From contig CM066289.1 of assembly GCA_033816765.1 (NCBI GenBank), forward strand, positions 3,038,001 through 3,102,000: a stretch of DNA of 64,000 nt. Direction: 5' to 3'. Positions 1 through 11,800 of the stretch are shown here, one piece after another. Made by a program: the position numbers and the translations under genes. Position 1 is the first letter of the stretch. Every line of letters begins with the position of its first letter. Source of the DNA: Nothopassalora personata (Eukaryota > Ascomycota > Dothideomycetes > Mycosphaerellales > Mycosphaerellaceae). Below the pieces are notes generated by a model that was not told the DNA's origin, did not search any database, and saw only the letters and a list, made by a program, of their open reading frames with translations.

Positions 1-980
1 TTATAAAGGCTATTAAGTCCCGGCAGGACTTATCTAAAGTGATCTAATTATAACCTAAAAACAGGTCTATAAGTGAAGCAACTCGGTAACCGGCAAAATC
101 CTCTAAGAAGCTATCCGTGTCCGGTGGAATGTTAGCATCGCGTATAGTAACCTTATTTAGGAGTATAGCTAAGTTAATTAACCGATATAGTACATCGCTT
201 CTAGAGGTATTAACCTTCTTTACGACTAGGAACCAGCTATTAGAGTATGCCCCTTATAAGTATTCTAGGATGTTGTTCTTAATCCGGGCTCTAATTATGC
301 GCTTAACGATTGCCCTAAGACTTAGGTATAACCGGATAGGGCGTACCTACTATAGCCTATAAGGAACCGTGTTAATCTTCTAAGGTAGCACGACGTCGTA
401 CCTAATTTGCCTTATGTAACTAAAATCCTAAGCGAGGACTGCCTCCCGGTTGTAGAGCATCTTATCGAATAAGGCCCTTTCTATTAGCAATAGCTTAATG
501 CTAACCTTAATTAAGGTAAGTCGTTCTAGAGTAATTCGGCTACCTCGCTTAATACTTAAGAATTTCTTAGTTAAGTACTTCCTATCGAACGGTCCTTATC
601 CTTTAGGCATCTTAGATTCTAGGTATAGTGCCCTGCGCTTCCATTCTATATCTCCCTTAACTCGTAATTCTAGGCGTTCGTAAACGCTCGCGTCTACTAG
701 CTTCTTCTTATCCGCCATACGCTTGTATATCGTAAAGACCTGCGGCATCCTAATATTAGCTATATGTTAGCCTACTTATTACTTTCGTGCCTAAGCATTT
801 AATGTAGATTGCCTTAGGATCTCGGAAGGCTAATCCCCTTAAACTAAATAAACGTTAGTAATAGAATCTCCCTTAAACGCGCCTATTCCAATTTCTATAA
901 CTCGTTCCTTTGCTCTAGCAGTCCTAAGCAATCCTAATAAGTGAGCTAAATAGTTGCTAGGCGTTAGAGTCTTACCGGGT

Positions 981-1022
981 TCCTATAGATACGTCGTGTC
1001 GTCCTATAGATACGTCGTGTCG
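981..1022. repeat. Tandem 21-bp duplication (2 copies)
   Basis: The 21-bp unit beginning TCCTATAGATACGTCG occurs twice without interruption inside the gypsy relic, between its protease and reverse transcriptase regions. Both copies are identical. Confidence 0.85.
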
Positions 1023-1051
1023 TAGTCGTATCCGTTTTCCTTACTATAGCT

Positions 1052-1077
1052 ATTTACCGGTCCCGGGACCGGTAAAT
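1052..1077. repeat. 26-bp perfect palindrome centred on TCCCGGGA
   Basis: Positions 1052-1077 equal their own reverse complement (core CCGGTCCCGGGACCGG). A related, imperfect version with the same core sits at about 4449-4474. Both are embedded in AT-rich RIPed DNA yet keep a GC-rich symmetric core. Confidence 0.8.
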
Positions 1078-4000
1078 TAAAGTCCGAGGTTTTTCCGAGA
1101 TAGTGCGAGAACCTTACTAATTTTATTAAATCCGGCTTTAGTAAATCGGTGGGTTAAGCGCCGTAACTTAACCTACCCTTCCATTTCCCGACGCTTTTAA
1201 TAGTTCTTAAAGGGTCTTACACCTATCCGAGCTAACTAGAGCAGTAAACATAACACTTTCACCTTTACGGCTAATAATAGTCCCCTCCTATGAACTATTA
1301 TCGCAGTTACGGGTAGTGAGTCGTACCTTACGGGCCTACGGACGTCCTAGGATTGTTAGTGAGTTTAGATCCGAGGAGATAAACATGTCTATTTAGTAGT
1401 GAACCCTAAATACCTAAACATCTAAATTGCCTATAACACCTTTAAACTAGGCCCGCCCTCTAGCACCTCAAAAGGTGAGCTAAGCACTCGACATTACCGG
1501 TAACCTAAATCTATAAGCGTTCCTCTAGCCGATGATATTTACCTCGGAACCCTCGTTAATTAGGCACCTAATCTAGTTCTTGTTTATCCCGAACTCCGCT
1601 ACTACCTAAGGACTAGGGACTATAGCAAAGTTGTTAAGGACACTAGAGAGCCCGATTTTCTTAACGTCCTTATAGAGCTTAGTAGTAGGAACCGCTCCTT
1701 TAGAGTAAAGTATAGTTAAATATACTCCGACATACTAGGCCTAACTATCTTCGCGGAAGACCTCCTTATTATACTTAGGTTCATCTTTATAGGTAACCAC
1801 TTGTCTAGTACGAACCTTAGGGTCCTTTCCTATAAGGTGTCGCACTATAGCGAGCTTCTCCTAAAGAGCGGGGGTGTTAGTAACGCGACCGAAGAGGGCA
1901 GCCTCGAACTAGCGACTATATCGAAACTAATCTTAGGCGTTCATATTAGGAAACGTTGTCTAGAGGATCTAATTAATCTAGTAGATAATACCCTCTTCCT
2001 TTATAACCGGGCTATTACTAGCTAAACTATATTGTCGGACGTAGTTATTAATCCTTATAGTCTTAGCATTCTATATACGCTTCCTTTATGCGAAGGGGGC
2101 GTTTACGGGACTAATAGGTATATCCTTAGGCAGTTCTTTATTAGCATCGTTCCCTAATCTATTCACTTAGGCATTATTTCCCCTTCCTAGGGTTACCCCG
2201 GATTTAGCTAATGATTAAGTTTCGCTTATTTAAGTACTGACTTTATCAATTATTTCAACCTCCTACTAGTTAATCTTAGCTTGCCGGATCTCCTATTCCA
2301 ATTGTAGGCGAACTTTCTTAGTAGCCTTAGCTCGGGCTCGTAGATCCTAGGCTAAGGACCGGGTCCTCGGGTGCGGATTCTTTAGAATGCCTACGGGTGC
2401 CTTCCCTTTCACTTTATCAGACTGCATAGGATAGGTAGATACCTCGTTAAGCTCGCCTAAGTCGACCGCCTGCTCCACTTCACTTTCTCCGAATAAGACC
2501 TAATATGTACTAGTAGCCTTCTCTATTTAGCTAGACCGTGCGTCCTAAGGGCTATACTCCATTAAATGCCTAAAGTTAGGAGGGGGCTTAGAATAATTAG
2601 GAGGCGTAACCTTTATTACCCTAGTGTAGTCCCTACCTATCTATTACTTACGTAGTGTAGAAATCTCATACTAGTTATTAAACTCGATCGGCCTATAATG
2701 TTCTTTGAGTAGAGGGAGCATATAGAGTAGTTTCGGTTTACTATAGTCCCTCCGAAAGTTAAATTTAGTAGGACGCGGGTCGCCTTCTTTCCCTAGATAC
2801 TACTAGTTATTCGGGGCGAGGTATACGTAGCCCCGGGATATTAAGGACCTTATCGCCCTATAGTTACTAGCCTAGTGCTTCGAACTGCTACAGTTATAGC
2901 AATAACTATCCATCGCTTTAGACTGTTCGCGATTCTACGATAGGGGACGCTACATTGCGTAAACCTACAGTTTAGTATCTAGGTCGTGCCTCTCCGGTTA
3001 TATAGAGCGTTAATTCTCGCTCGGGTAGAAGACACCCGCGTCCGCGACGCGACCGCGCTAGTATGTACGTATACTTATTTTAGCTACCTTCTAGATAAGG
3101 TCATTATTAATAACAGTCCTAGAAGTGGCCTTCTTAAGCGTGTTAATCTTAGGCTTAAGGCGCGGTATTTGCTTCACGACTAAGCGGTATAGCTAAGGTA
3201 AAGTAAGAGGGAAATCTATATATATAGCTTTCTATCCCTCCTTACTATCTACGATACTAGCAGCTTCATCGAGGATCCTCTAAAAGTCCCTAAACTTCTT
3301 AGGTTACTTTAGGTAAAGCCCGTAAGCCTTATAGACCGCTTTCGCGACTCCCTCTAGCAATCCCTAAAGGAGGAGGCGACTACGGGAGCTGTTATCTAAA
3401 TCCTTAGGTTCAATTAGGTCACTTAAGGATATAAACAGGCGGATGAATTCCTTTACATCTTATTCTTTAGGCCTCTTACCTTACTACGCCCTAATAATCT
3501 CCTTAAGATATTCCCGACTCCCTAACATCGAGTAGGCGTTAAACCTTAAGAACTCTAATAAGAACGCCCTCCTAAAACGTGCCTTGTTAGTAAGCTACCT
3601 AGGTAGCCTTATAACTACGCGCCGGATAGTAGTTTCGTAATTGCGCTTAAACCTGCCCTAGAAATCATCCTTCTTAATAGATGCCCGAGGCGGATACTAG
3701 TCCATTAGGTCGCTAAACCGCTCCTAGAACTTAGTAGCATTAGTGCTATTAAAGAACGGATTCTTAGCACCTCCTAAAGGTAGAAAGCGAGGGCTAGCGT
3801 TTTCTATTACTACTGCTAATTGTCTAAAGAGGGCAGTTATAGTATCCATTCTAATTGTGCTGTTCGTTCCTACACCTATACCTAATTTAGCGGCGCTAGT
3901 TCCGCTTCCCCCCTCCCTTACTAGATTTAGGTGTTTCTCCTTCCTCCGATTCCTCTATCCCCTTATAAGGGATAGAATCCCTATAGACCCCTTCCATTTT

Positions 4001-4186
4001 CGTAGGGTTTATAGGCTGTTCGTAGCCTCTACCTATGTCGGTAAAGGTACTAAGTTTTTCTAGTGATGTAGCCGTATCCATTGTTACGTAGTGCTTACTT
4101 TAGAATGTGCTAATACTAGTTATTACTTAATAGGACCTTGTGACCGTAATTGTTACTAAATACCTTAGACCTTAAGTGTTTTCGAC

Positions 4187-4311
4187 CTTAGTCGACCTTA
4201 ACCGTAAACCTTGACCTTAAACCTTAACCTTGAACCTTAACCTTAAACCTTAACCTTAAGTAATGACCTTAACCGTAAACCTTAGACCTTAAACCGTAAT
4301 TTTGACCTTAT
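4187..4311. repeat. Degenerate hexamer array related to CCTTAA
   Basis: About 120 bp made of imperfect repeats of AACCTT/CCTTAA, with interspersed CCGTAAA and CCTTGA variants. The unit differs by one base from the fungal telomere unit CCCTAA, but no exact CCCTAA run is present. It lies just upstream (minus sense) of the gag start of the 1-4081 relic, so it may be part of that element's leader. Confidence 0.6.
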
Positions 4312-4771
4312 AAACTAGATACTAATACGCTACCGGGTGTACACTTAATACCCCCCCTTATTAACTACTAAAATAATGTCTACTAACTACCCTATATAGG
4401 CCTGTCTAAGTTATGGTGGTGTGGAGCGGCGCTTATGTAAGCAGAGGTATTTGCCGGTCCCGGGACCGTGAAATCAGGTCACGTGACAAGCAGCGCAGTA
4501 GCCGGATAAAACAAGAGGATTGACAGACCTCAACCCCTATACCCTCTACTCGAGAGGTATAAATTGAATTGTTGCCTTAATGCTACGCTTACAATGCTTA
4601 ACTGCGTAGTATATATCTCAATAGCCATACTAGTCCCGCTAGCTTACTTAAATGTCTAATTAAACCTAAAATGAAATAGGGGCAAGTTGGACCTAAGGAA
4701 CCCCCCCTCTAAACCTAAGGTCGACATAACTAAACCCAAGGTCAACACAACCAATTAGTCGTTAATAGTAC
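4312..4771. other. Non-coding stretch, possible LTR of the left relic
   Basis: No coding potential is seen. The segment includes the second CCGGTCCCGGGACCG palindrome (about 4449-4474) and a GAGGTATAAATTG TATA-like string near 4554. Its place upstream of the minus-strand gag fits an LTR, but no matching second LTR is in the window to prove ends. Confidence 0.35.
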
Positions 4772-6175
4772 GTATCGTTATCGTAGTGTAGGTAGGTATA
4801 AAGTTCTAGTTACCGGGTTAACTAACTCGAGGGTTTAAGAAGCGTACCCTCTCCCTCCTTTTCCTTCTTTTTCCTTATACTACGTTCTCGTAGCGTACTA
4901 TACCTACACTACTAGCGATCTACTAGCTCCTCGCTAGCGACTATCTAGCGACCCGCTAGTACTACTATAGCTTTAGAGGAAGCTATCTAAGACTAGCTCC
5001 GCTAGGAGGCCCTTATAGGGGGCCTATTAGTACTACTAATACTATTACTAGCACTACTAGCATAGATGTCTAGCGCGCTCGGCGTACTAGATACGCTAGC
5101 AAAGCTTAAGTTTAGCGTACTAGGGCCGTAGACCCCTAAGTCCTTACTAGCTAGGCGCCTAGGTATAGACATTAAGATGTGTATACGTTATCTCCCGTAC
5201 TTCGTAGCTAGTAAGTATTCGCTACGCTCTTCGCTTACGATACGCTTACTAATAGTATAGTAGACGAGTAGGATACGTATAATAGTATTACTACCGGCGA
5301 GTTACTTAAGAAGTGTAGGCGCTATAGAGACATTAGGTACCCCTACGTTAGTAATACTAGCGTCGCTATCGCGTAGCTAGTAGCTCGCCTACGCGCCGCT
5401 CGCGCCTAGCGCGATAAGCTTATCTAGGGGCTTAGTAACCCTATTACTAAATAAGAGTAGGATGCTCTAGACTAGTAGTACGAGCTCTACGCCTAGCTAG
5501 GCAAGTAGATCCTAGAGGTAAGTGCTACGCCTCGCTAGCGCTCCCTACGCTCGCCGTATACGGCGTACTATCGCTCCCTATATAAATCGGCTAACCTCCT
5601 CCTAGGCTAAGAGGCAGTTTAGTACCTATAAGAATAAGCATATAGGCGATACCCGCGTACGCTTCGCCGGCGCCTCTACTACTACTACCCCCTCCTCCGC
5701 CGCCGCTACTACGTCCGTAGTTCTATAGTAAGAGTAGAATAGGGCCCTTAATAGGCTCTTCGAGCTCGGCCGTACGGTAAGTAACATACGTGTCATATAC
5801 GTGTCCTATACTAACCGTAGTTATAGTTCCTATAGGCTAGAAACATTAACACTACTACGGCCGATAGGGCCTTCTTACTACTAGCCCTACGGGGCGAGTA
5901 TAATAAGGAGGATAATAAGGATAATAATAACGAGTGATCGCGTACTCTACGTATATTAGCCGCCTACTACGCGCCTATCTTTTATCTACGTAGCGCCGTA
6001 GCGCGCCCTATAAAAGTTTATTTTTAAAATAAATACTCTTCTCTCTACTCTTCTCTCTCCTTACCTCCCTCTCTAATGTTATTACTATCGGGGGTATTCG
6101 CTTAACTAAGTAAGCGAGCCTTTTAGTCCGATAGAACATACTATAGGTTAGTATCTTATATATAGGTTATAGCTA
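4772..6175 (+). pseudogene. Inverted-repeat arm 1: RIPed antisense zinc-cluster gene of gypsy family 2
   Basis: This 1.4-kb segment is the near-identical reverse complement of 14719-16150. On the plus strand it aligns with the antisense gene of the young element (52308-53078): a KKC-x2-Y cluster remnant near 5310-5325 and a helical region with CAG/CAA-to-TAG/TAA stops. GTAAGT donors are kept at 5211 and 5518, with the TAG acceptor and branch region of intron 1 and the GCTAAC/CTAG of intron 2. A further GTAAGT...ACTAAC...TATAG intron-like unit at 5777-5826 and downstream coding-like sequence show a longer 3' end than in the young copy. The element's pol follows on the minus strand at 6240. Dead as a gene. 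Confidence 0.75.
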
Positions 6176-6239
6176 AGTTTACTATCGGGGGTAGAGGTCC
6201 TTATATCTAGCTACCGGAGGGTTAAGACCTAAATACATA

Positions 6240-7831
6240 ACCTATACCCTTATTTTAGCGCCTTATACGGCCTTCGTAGGTACCTTATATTCGACTACTA
6301 TACGCGTAGCCTTCGCGGATCCTTCCGCTAGCTTATACCGTCTTTGCTAACGCCTTATATTCGGCTACTATACGTATAGCATTCGCGAGTCCTTATACCT
6401 GCTCCTAGCTATTATACTCTTCTAGCTAGCCCTTCTATCGCACTAGGTACTATACTTTACCCTTATACTTACGCTTTCCTAGTACTACCTCTACTTTATA
6501 TTCCCCGTCCTTATTAGCGAGGGCTATAGTGCCTCTATCCTTCTTACTACCCGCGTACGGCTCGAGGAGGGATATATAGAATACATTATAAATTCTTAAG
6601 TCGGCTAGTAGTACTAGGCGGTACGCCTACGAACCGATAGCGTCGATAATACGGTACGGTCTAATAAACTTCGGACCTATCTTCTTCTTTAGTAATGCTA
6701 ACCTTAGGTTCTTCGTAGATAATAAGACTATGTCGCCTACGCGATAGCTCTTAGCCTTATAAGTCTTATTATAGTAGCGAGTCTAATCGTCTACTACAAT
6801 TTCCTAACGCTTCGTAAGCGTAGCGCGTATCTCTCGTATATAGTTAACTAAGTCTACCGCTACTAGTACCTCCCCTTTCCGGATCTCGCCTCGAGATCCT
6901 ATAGGTGTTAGGGTAATCTTAGGTCTCTAACTATACGCTATCTCGAATAGGCTTATACGTAGCGTAGGGTAGACGCTATTATTATATACGAATTTAGTAA
7001 TAGCTAGCTACTTAGCCTACTCTATCTAGTTCTCGCTATAGTAGTAACGAAGGTACTATTCTAAGGTTTAGTTTACCCTCTTAGTCTAGCCGTTAGTCTA
7101 AGGGTAGAAAGCTATAGATAGCTTACGCTTTACCTACGCCTCGAAGTAGAAGTTACTCTAGAACTTACTCGTAAACACTAACCCGCGGTTACTTACTATA
7201 CCCGCTAGTATACTATAATGCCGCACGACTTCGTCTCGTAAGATCCTCGTAAGCTCCGCCGCTATATATGTCTTAGTCGTAGGAATGTACAAGTTTATTT
7301 TAGAGTAGCGGTCGACGATTACTAGGATTGCATTATATACGCATTCTCCTCGCTTACTTAGCGGTAGGTCCGTAATAAAATCTATAGTAATTTCCTACTA
7401 TAGACCGTCTAGCCTAGGTAGTAGCTATAGCTCGCCGTAGGGTCGATAGCGCCTCGCCTTCGAGGTCTAATAAGCCCTATAGTTTCTAATATACTCCCTT
7501 ACTTCCTTACTAAGTGATTCCTACTAGTAATAACGTCGTAGTAGTTCTTTAGTCTTTACCTTACTAAAGTGCCCTACTAGTAGATCGTTATAATATATGT
7601 AGAGTAGCTATACTCTTACTATATAGTCTTCGGGTACTATAATCGTGTTCCCGCAATAGACTAACCCGTCTTTTATATACTAGTCCTTAGCGTCCCCTTC
7701 GCTAGGCGCCTACGATAAGTATACGACGTACCTATCGTCTCTCCCCTACACGATTTTTATTAGTAGTATAAGTAGTTTACCTAGGCCGCCCTACATTATT
7801 ATAGCGTACACTCTTACTAGTAGCGATCGGG
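6240..7831 (-). mobile_element. RIPed 3' part of family-2 gypsy pol (integrase to chromodomain)
   Basis: Colinear with 53250-54700 of the young family-2 element: the chromodomain region lies near 6380-6500 and integrase-core sequence lies upstream (minus sense) to about 7790. Many in-frame stops are of CAG/CAA/TGG origin. Coding sense is minus. The homology stops exactly at 7831, where a family-1 LTR begins, so the remaining 5' pol and gag are missing here. Confidence 0.75.
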
Positions 7832-8218
7832 TGTTATTATCTCGTTCTAGGGCTAGTCTTAAAAGAGAGATAAGTTAAGTTACGTAGCGGTATTATTCTT
7901 TAGAGAGGCTAAAGCAAGCTAAGCGAAGATAAATGATAGGAATAAGAGTTGTATTCTAATTAGTAAGATAGTAACATAAGTTGAACGCATTAGAACCATA
8001 AGGGTTTCTAGCGTTCCTAAATATAAAGGAGATTCGCGGCGTAGAGCCTATAGCTTAGTATAATTACCTTAATTAGTCCTACTAAGTATACTGATTACAC
8101 TAATCAGTCTATAAAGTGATTAGTGTCACGTGCGTCTAGATGATCAGTATTACGTGTCTCTAAGTAATTAGTGTTTCGTATGTCTAGTCGGGGCTGCCGT
8201 TTAGACTGAACCGTAACA
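7832..8218 (-). mobile_element. 3' LTR of RIPed family-1 gypsy element
   Basis: In minus sense it starts TGTTACGG and ends ATAATAACA, matching the ends of the young family-1 LTR at 61457-61891. A polypurine tract (AGAAGGGGGATAG, minus sense) abuts its start at 8219, marking it as the 3' LTR. The U3 part holds three imperfect 24-bp repeats (about 8118-8190), unlike those in the other two family-1 LTRs. The block around GCGTTCAACTTATG is shared with the young LTR. Confidence 0.75.
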
Positions 8219-8309
8219 CTATCCCCCTTCTAGCCTAGCTTAGTCCCTTAAGCTTACTTATAACGAACGGTATCCTCTATGTATTCGTGTATAGCTTCTT
8301 CCCTTTACG

Positions 8310-8867
8310 ATGCCTATCTACTAACGCCCTTCTAGCACTATCCGTCGCCGCCGTCTCTACGAGTTCGTTAAATCCGCGGGAGAAGTTATAGTTAGGAAAT
8401 GCTTAACGTGTAAAAAGCATAGTCGCGTATACAAGGTGCACATTCGTTCCGCGAAGTGTAGTAAGTGTCTTCGTCGCGGCTAAAGGTGCGATGTAAGAGT
8501 AACTTAGTCGGAGTTTAAGAGGTTAGTAGAGAAGAAGGCTCGTCTCCGTTAGAAAATCCAGGAGTCTCGGTCCGCTTAGGAGGAGGCGATGCGGGTTTAT
8601 AAGAAGGCTCTCGAGGATCTAAAGATTGCTCGCGCGCGCGAGGAGCGCTTACGTTAGTAGATGGATCTAGTGGATCGTCGTGCCGAGGAGGCGATTTCCG
8701 TTAAGGAAAGGGAGATCGAGGAGTAGGAGATAGAAGAGGCTTCTTTACTTCCTTCGGATATCCCTTGTAAGGGTCTAGCTCTTAGCTTATTACTAGGCAC
8801 ATAGGGTGCTATTAAGGGTCTCGGTAACGAGTTCTAGGAGGTACCTAAACTACTCCCTACTAGTTGA
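8310..8867 (+). pseudogene. Antisense Zn2Cys6 zinc-cluster gene of family-1 gypsy element (RIPed)
   Basis: A 186-codon plus-strand frame from ATG 8310 to TGA 8867, interrupted only by RIP-type stops (TAG from CAG/TGG). It lies opposite to gag-pol, between the 3' LTR and the chromodomain end of pol. Residues 31-60 read C-x2-C-x6-Y-x8-C-x2-C-x6-C; with the Tyr explained as TGC to TAC by RIP this is the GAL4-type binuclear zinc cluster. The next roughly 85 residues are rich in Lys, Arg, Glu and Gln without Pro, a likely coiled coil. No introns are needed. Zn2Cys6 proteins are fungal DNA-binding transcription regulators; a role in the element is inference. The full-length frame despite RIP shows it was once a real gene. 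Confidence 0.7.
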
Positions 8868-8889
8868 CTTGTAGGTCTTTGTTTTCTTA

Positions 8890-11800
8890 TAATATTCTCG
8901 GATCTTTTATTAACAGTTTTATAGGTTCTTTTCTAGTTCCTAGGTATTTTCTAATTCGTCGTATCCTTTCTATTTAACAAGGTATCGCTAACCTTTCTTA
9001 TCTAGGATTCTTTCGACTTCGAATTCGTTTTCTACTTCCGGCTCGAAATGGAAGCTCTCCTAGTAGGGTGTTTCGGCGTCTACGGGTTCTAACTTAGAGA
9101 TATAGAAGACTAGGTGGATTTTTGCGTCTAGTAGTAGTCGTAGGCGGTAGTTAACTGGTCCTATGACTTTGTTAATAAAAAATGGTCCGACCTTAACGTG
9201 ATCTAGTTTCTTAGTCTATCTTCTTGTTCTTAAGTTTTTTATAAGGAGATAGACCTTATCCCCCTTTTTTAGTAGAGGTGCCATTTTTCTCATGTCCTGC
9301 CGTTATTAAGACAGTTTATGTTATGCATCTTCGATCGCCTTGCGTATTTCTTTATACACTTCCTTAAGAGTATCCGTCGTTACGATTGCTCTTTCGGCTT
9401 ATAGGTAGGATCTAGGTGTTCTAAATAGGTTAGGATCTTTTCTAAAGTTCGCATAAAATGGTGTCGTTAAAATTGTCTCTAATTTATGGTTGTTTAGTGC
9501 AATCTGCGCTATTAGCAGTAATAAGACCTAGTTGTCTTATGTATAATTGATATAGTGTCGTAGGTATTGTTCTAGCGTTTAATTCATCCTTTCGGTTTGT
9601 CTGTCTATTTCCGGATGATATGCTATTAACAGCTTGTGTTTAATTCCGATCGTTCCTATAAGCGTCTTCTAGTAGTTTAATGTAAATAGCTTATCTCTGT
9701 CCGTTATAAACGCTTAAGGGAATCCGTAGTATCGGATAAGTCTATCTAGTACGAGGTATCCGAGCTACTCTACATTGTACGTTTCTAATGTAGGAATAAA
9801 GTGTGCGTATTTTATGAGCCTATTAACTATAACTAGTATTATGTCGTATGGTTGTTTCGTAACTTAATCTCTTAACGGTAGGAGTTTCGTAATAAAGTCT
9901 ATTGTAACTTCGTCCTATGGTTTCGTCAGTAGTGTCCTAAACTATAGGTGACCGTATTTTGCATGTCTCGCAGCCTTGTTTCGTTAGTAGTGTACGCATT
10001 GTTTAATGTAGCGTAACACCTTAAATATCATCTATAGAAATGAGAAACTGCGTTATATTAGGTCTATAGTTTTTGAAGTTCTAGGGTGTCTATAAGTTAG
10101 TCCGTCGTAATGTTATCGTATGTATTCTTCTTCTCGATCCTTAGGTACTTAGTATTTTCCTTACGATATAGGGAACTGTTCGTCCCTGTCGCCTAATATC
10201 CGTACGATGTTGTTAAATTCTCTTATATTAGTACTAAGACTTCCGTCGGGGTTTGTCTTTAATGTTTTATGTTACACTAGTTCCTTTCCTTCTATGTAAT
10301 CGCTTCTTTGGCTTAGCGCGTCGGCGCGGCCATTCTCTCGTCCTAGAGTATATCTAATTTCGAACTTATACTGTCCTAGTAGCTCCGACTAGCGGGCTTA
10401 CCTTCGGGTAAGTTCTTTCGTCGTCGTAAAGTACGTAAGATTCTTATAGTTAGAAAGAATCGTTAACTTCGGTAGGCCCTCGACGTATACTCTCTAATGT
10501 TATATAGTAGTAACAATAGCTAGAAGCTTTTTATTATAGATGTCGTAGTTCTGTTCCGCTATAGTCATTTTCCGGGAGTAATAGGCTACTAGGTGTCTCT
10601 ACCTATCGTGTGTCTATATTAGATATGCGCCTATTACTATATTAGACGCATCGGTCTCGATGTGGGCTTCCTTACTACTATCGAATAGTCGAAGCGTAGG
10701 GGCTAAAGCGCATTGTTCCTTAAGTTTTTTGAACGCTTTAATCTGTTCCTTTCCCTATTTCTAAGTAACGTCCTTTCTTATAAGCATCGTTATTAGTGCT
10801 GCTATTTTTGCGTAGTCCTTAATGAATTTCCGGTTGTAGTTCGCTAGTCTAAGGAATGATTGTACGTCCTTAACTGTTTTCGGTTCTAGCTATTCTCTAA
10901 TTAACTATGTCTTCGTAGGGTCGATTGTTATCCCTATAGTGCTAATAATAAAGCCTAAGAATTTAACTTCTTTCTTATGGAATTCGCATTTCTCGGGTGC
11001 CGTCTTAAATCCTAACTGCGTGAGTCGTTCGAAGACGTCCTAGACTTGTTTTATGTGTTCCTATAGGGATCCTTTTATGTAGACTAGTATGTCGTCTATA
11101 TAGGCGATAACGTATACGTCGAGTAGGTCTCTAAGTGTTTCGTTAACAAGGTCCTAGTAGGATGCGGGTGCGTTAGTCAATCCTATTAGCATAACTAAGA
11201 ATTCGTAAAGTCCGTATCTTGTTCTAAAAGCGGTTTTCCATTCTTCTCCTTCCGCTATTCGTATAGCGTAGAAAGCATCTCGTAGGTTAATCTTCGTGTA
11301 CTAGTCCGATCCGGTTAATCTATCTTATGCTTCTTCGATGTTAGGTAGCGGGTATCGGTTCTTAATCGTAATCTCGTTTAACTTCCTATAGTCTTGTACG
11401 AGTCGTAACTTCCCGTTTGCTTTTAGAACGAACATGTATAGAGTTCCTACACTTAAGGTGGATCTTCTTATCTATCCTTTAGCTAGCTTCTCCTTTAGCT
11501 ATTCTCGTAGGGTCTATAGCTCTTTCTTAGACATTTAATATAGGGGTCCCTATAGAGGCTCTTTCCCTAGCTAAATGTTGATCTTATAATCCTATAGGCG
11601 GTACTTAGGTAAGGCGGTTTTGCCTCTCTCCTCTTTAAAGAGTCGCGACTACTTGCGATACTCCTTAGGATCACTTAACTCTAAGATGTTAGTATCCTTC
11701 GATAGTGCGTTACTTCTATTACTTCTAGTCACTTCGTAACCCGGCGGCCCTACGCTAGTGTCTATCCCGGTCGAAGGTGGTTCTTCTATCCTTCTATTTA

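Larger units (their letters stand above)
1..4081 (-). mobile_element. Ty3/gypsy gag-pol relic (third family), RIP-degraded, runs off the left edge
   Basis: No open frame survives, but the minus strand can be read through many TAG/TAA stops. Order in sense direction: a gag N-terminus near 4081; a long gag body (about 3300-3540); a zinc knuckle at 2901-2860 reading C-x2-C-x4-H-x4-Y, whose last Cys has become Tyr and which contains a CAG-to-TAG stop; a retropepsin-like INEGSEVNII motif near 1560-1525; and the start of reverse transcriptase near 300-180 (a GAYSNSWFLVVKK-like block). The rest of pol lies outside the window. CpA and TpG are scarce throughout, as expected of RIP. Family placement as Ty3/gypsy rests on the gag-PR-RT order and the RT entry motif; sequence relation to families 1 and 2 further right is not close. 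Confidence 0.7.

Noticed and set aside
1801..2025. Plus-strand small proteins in the left relic
   Set aside because: Stop-free by chance in RIPed DNA; the homologous reading (protease, gag) is on the minus strand.
4187..4311. Interstitial telomere
   Set aside because: The unit resembles CCTTAA, not CCCTAA, is irregular, and lies in a retroelement leader; no exact telomere run is present.
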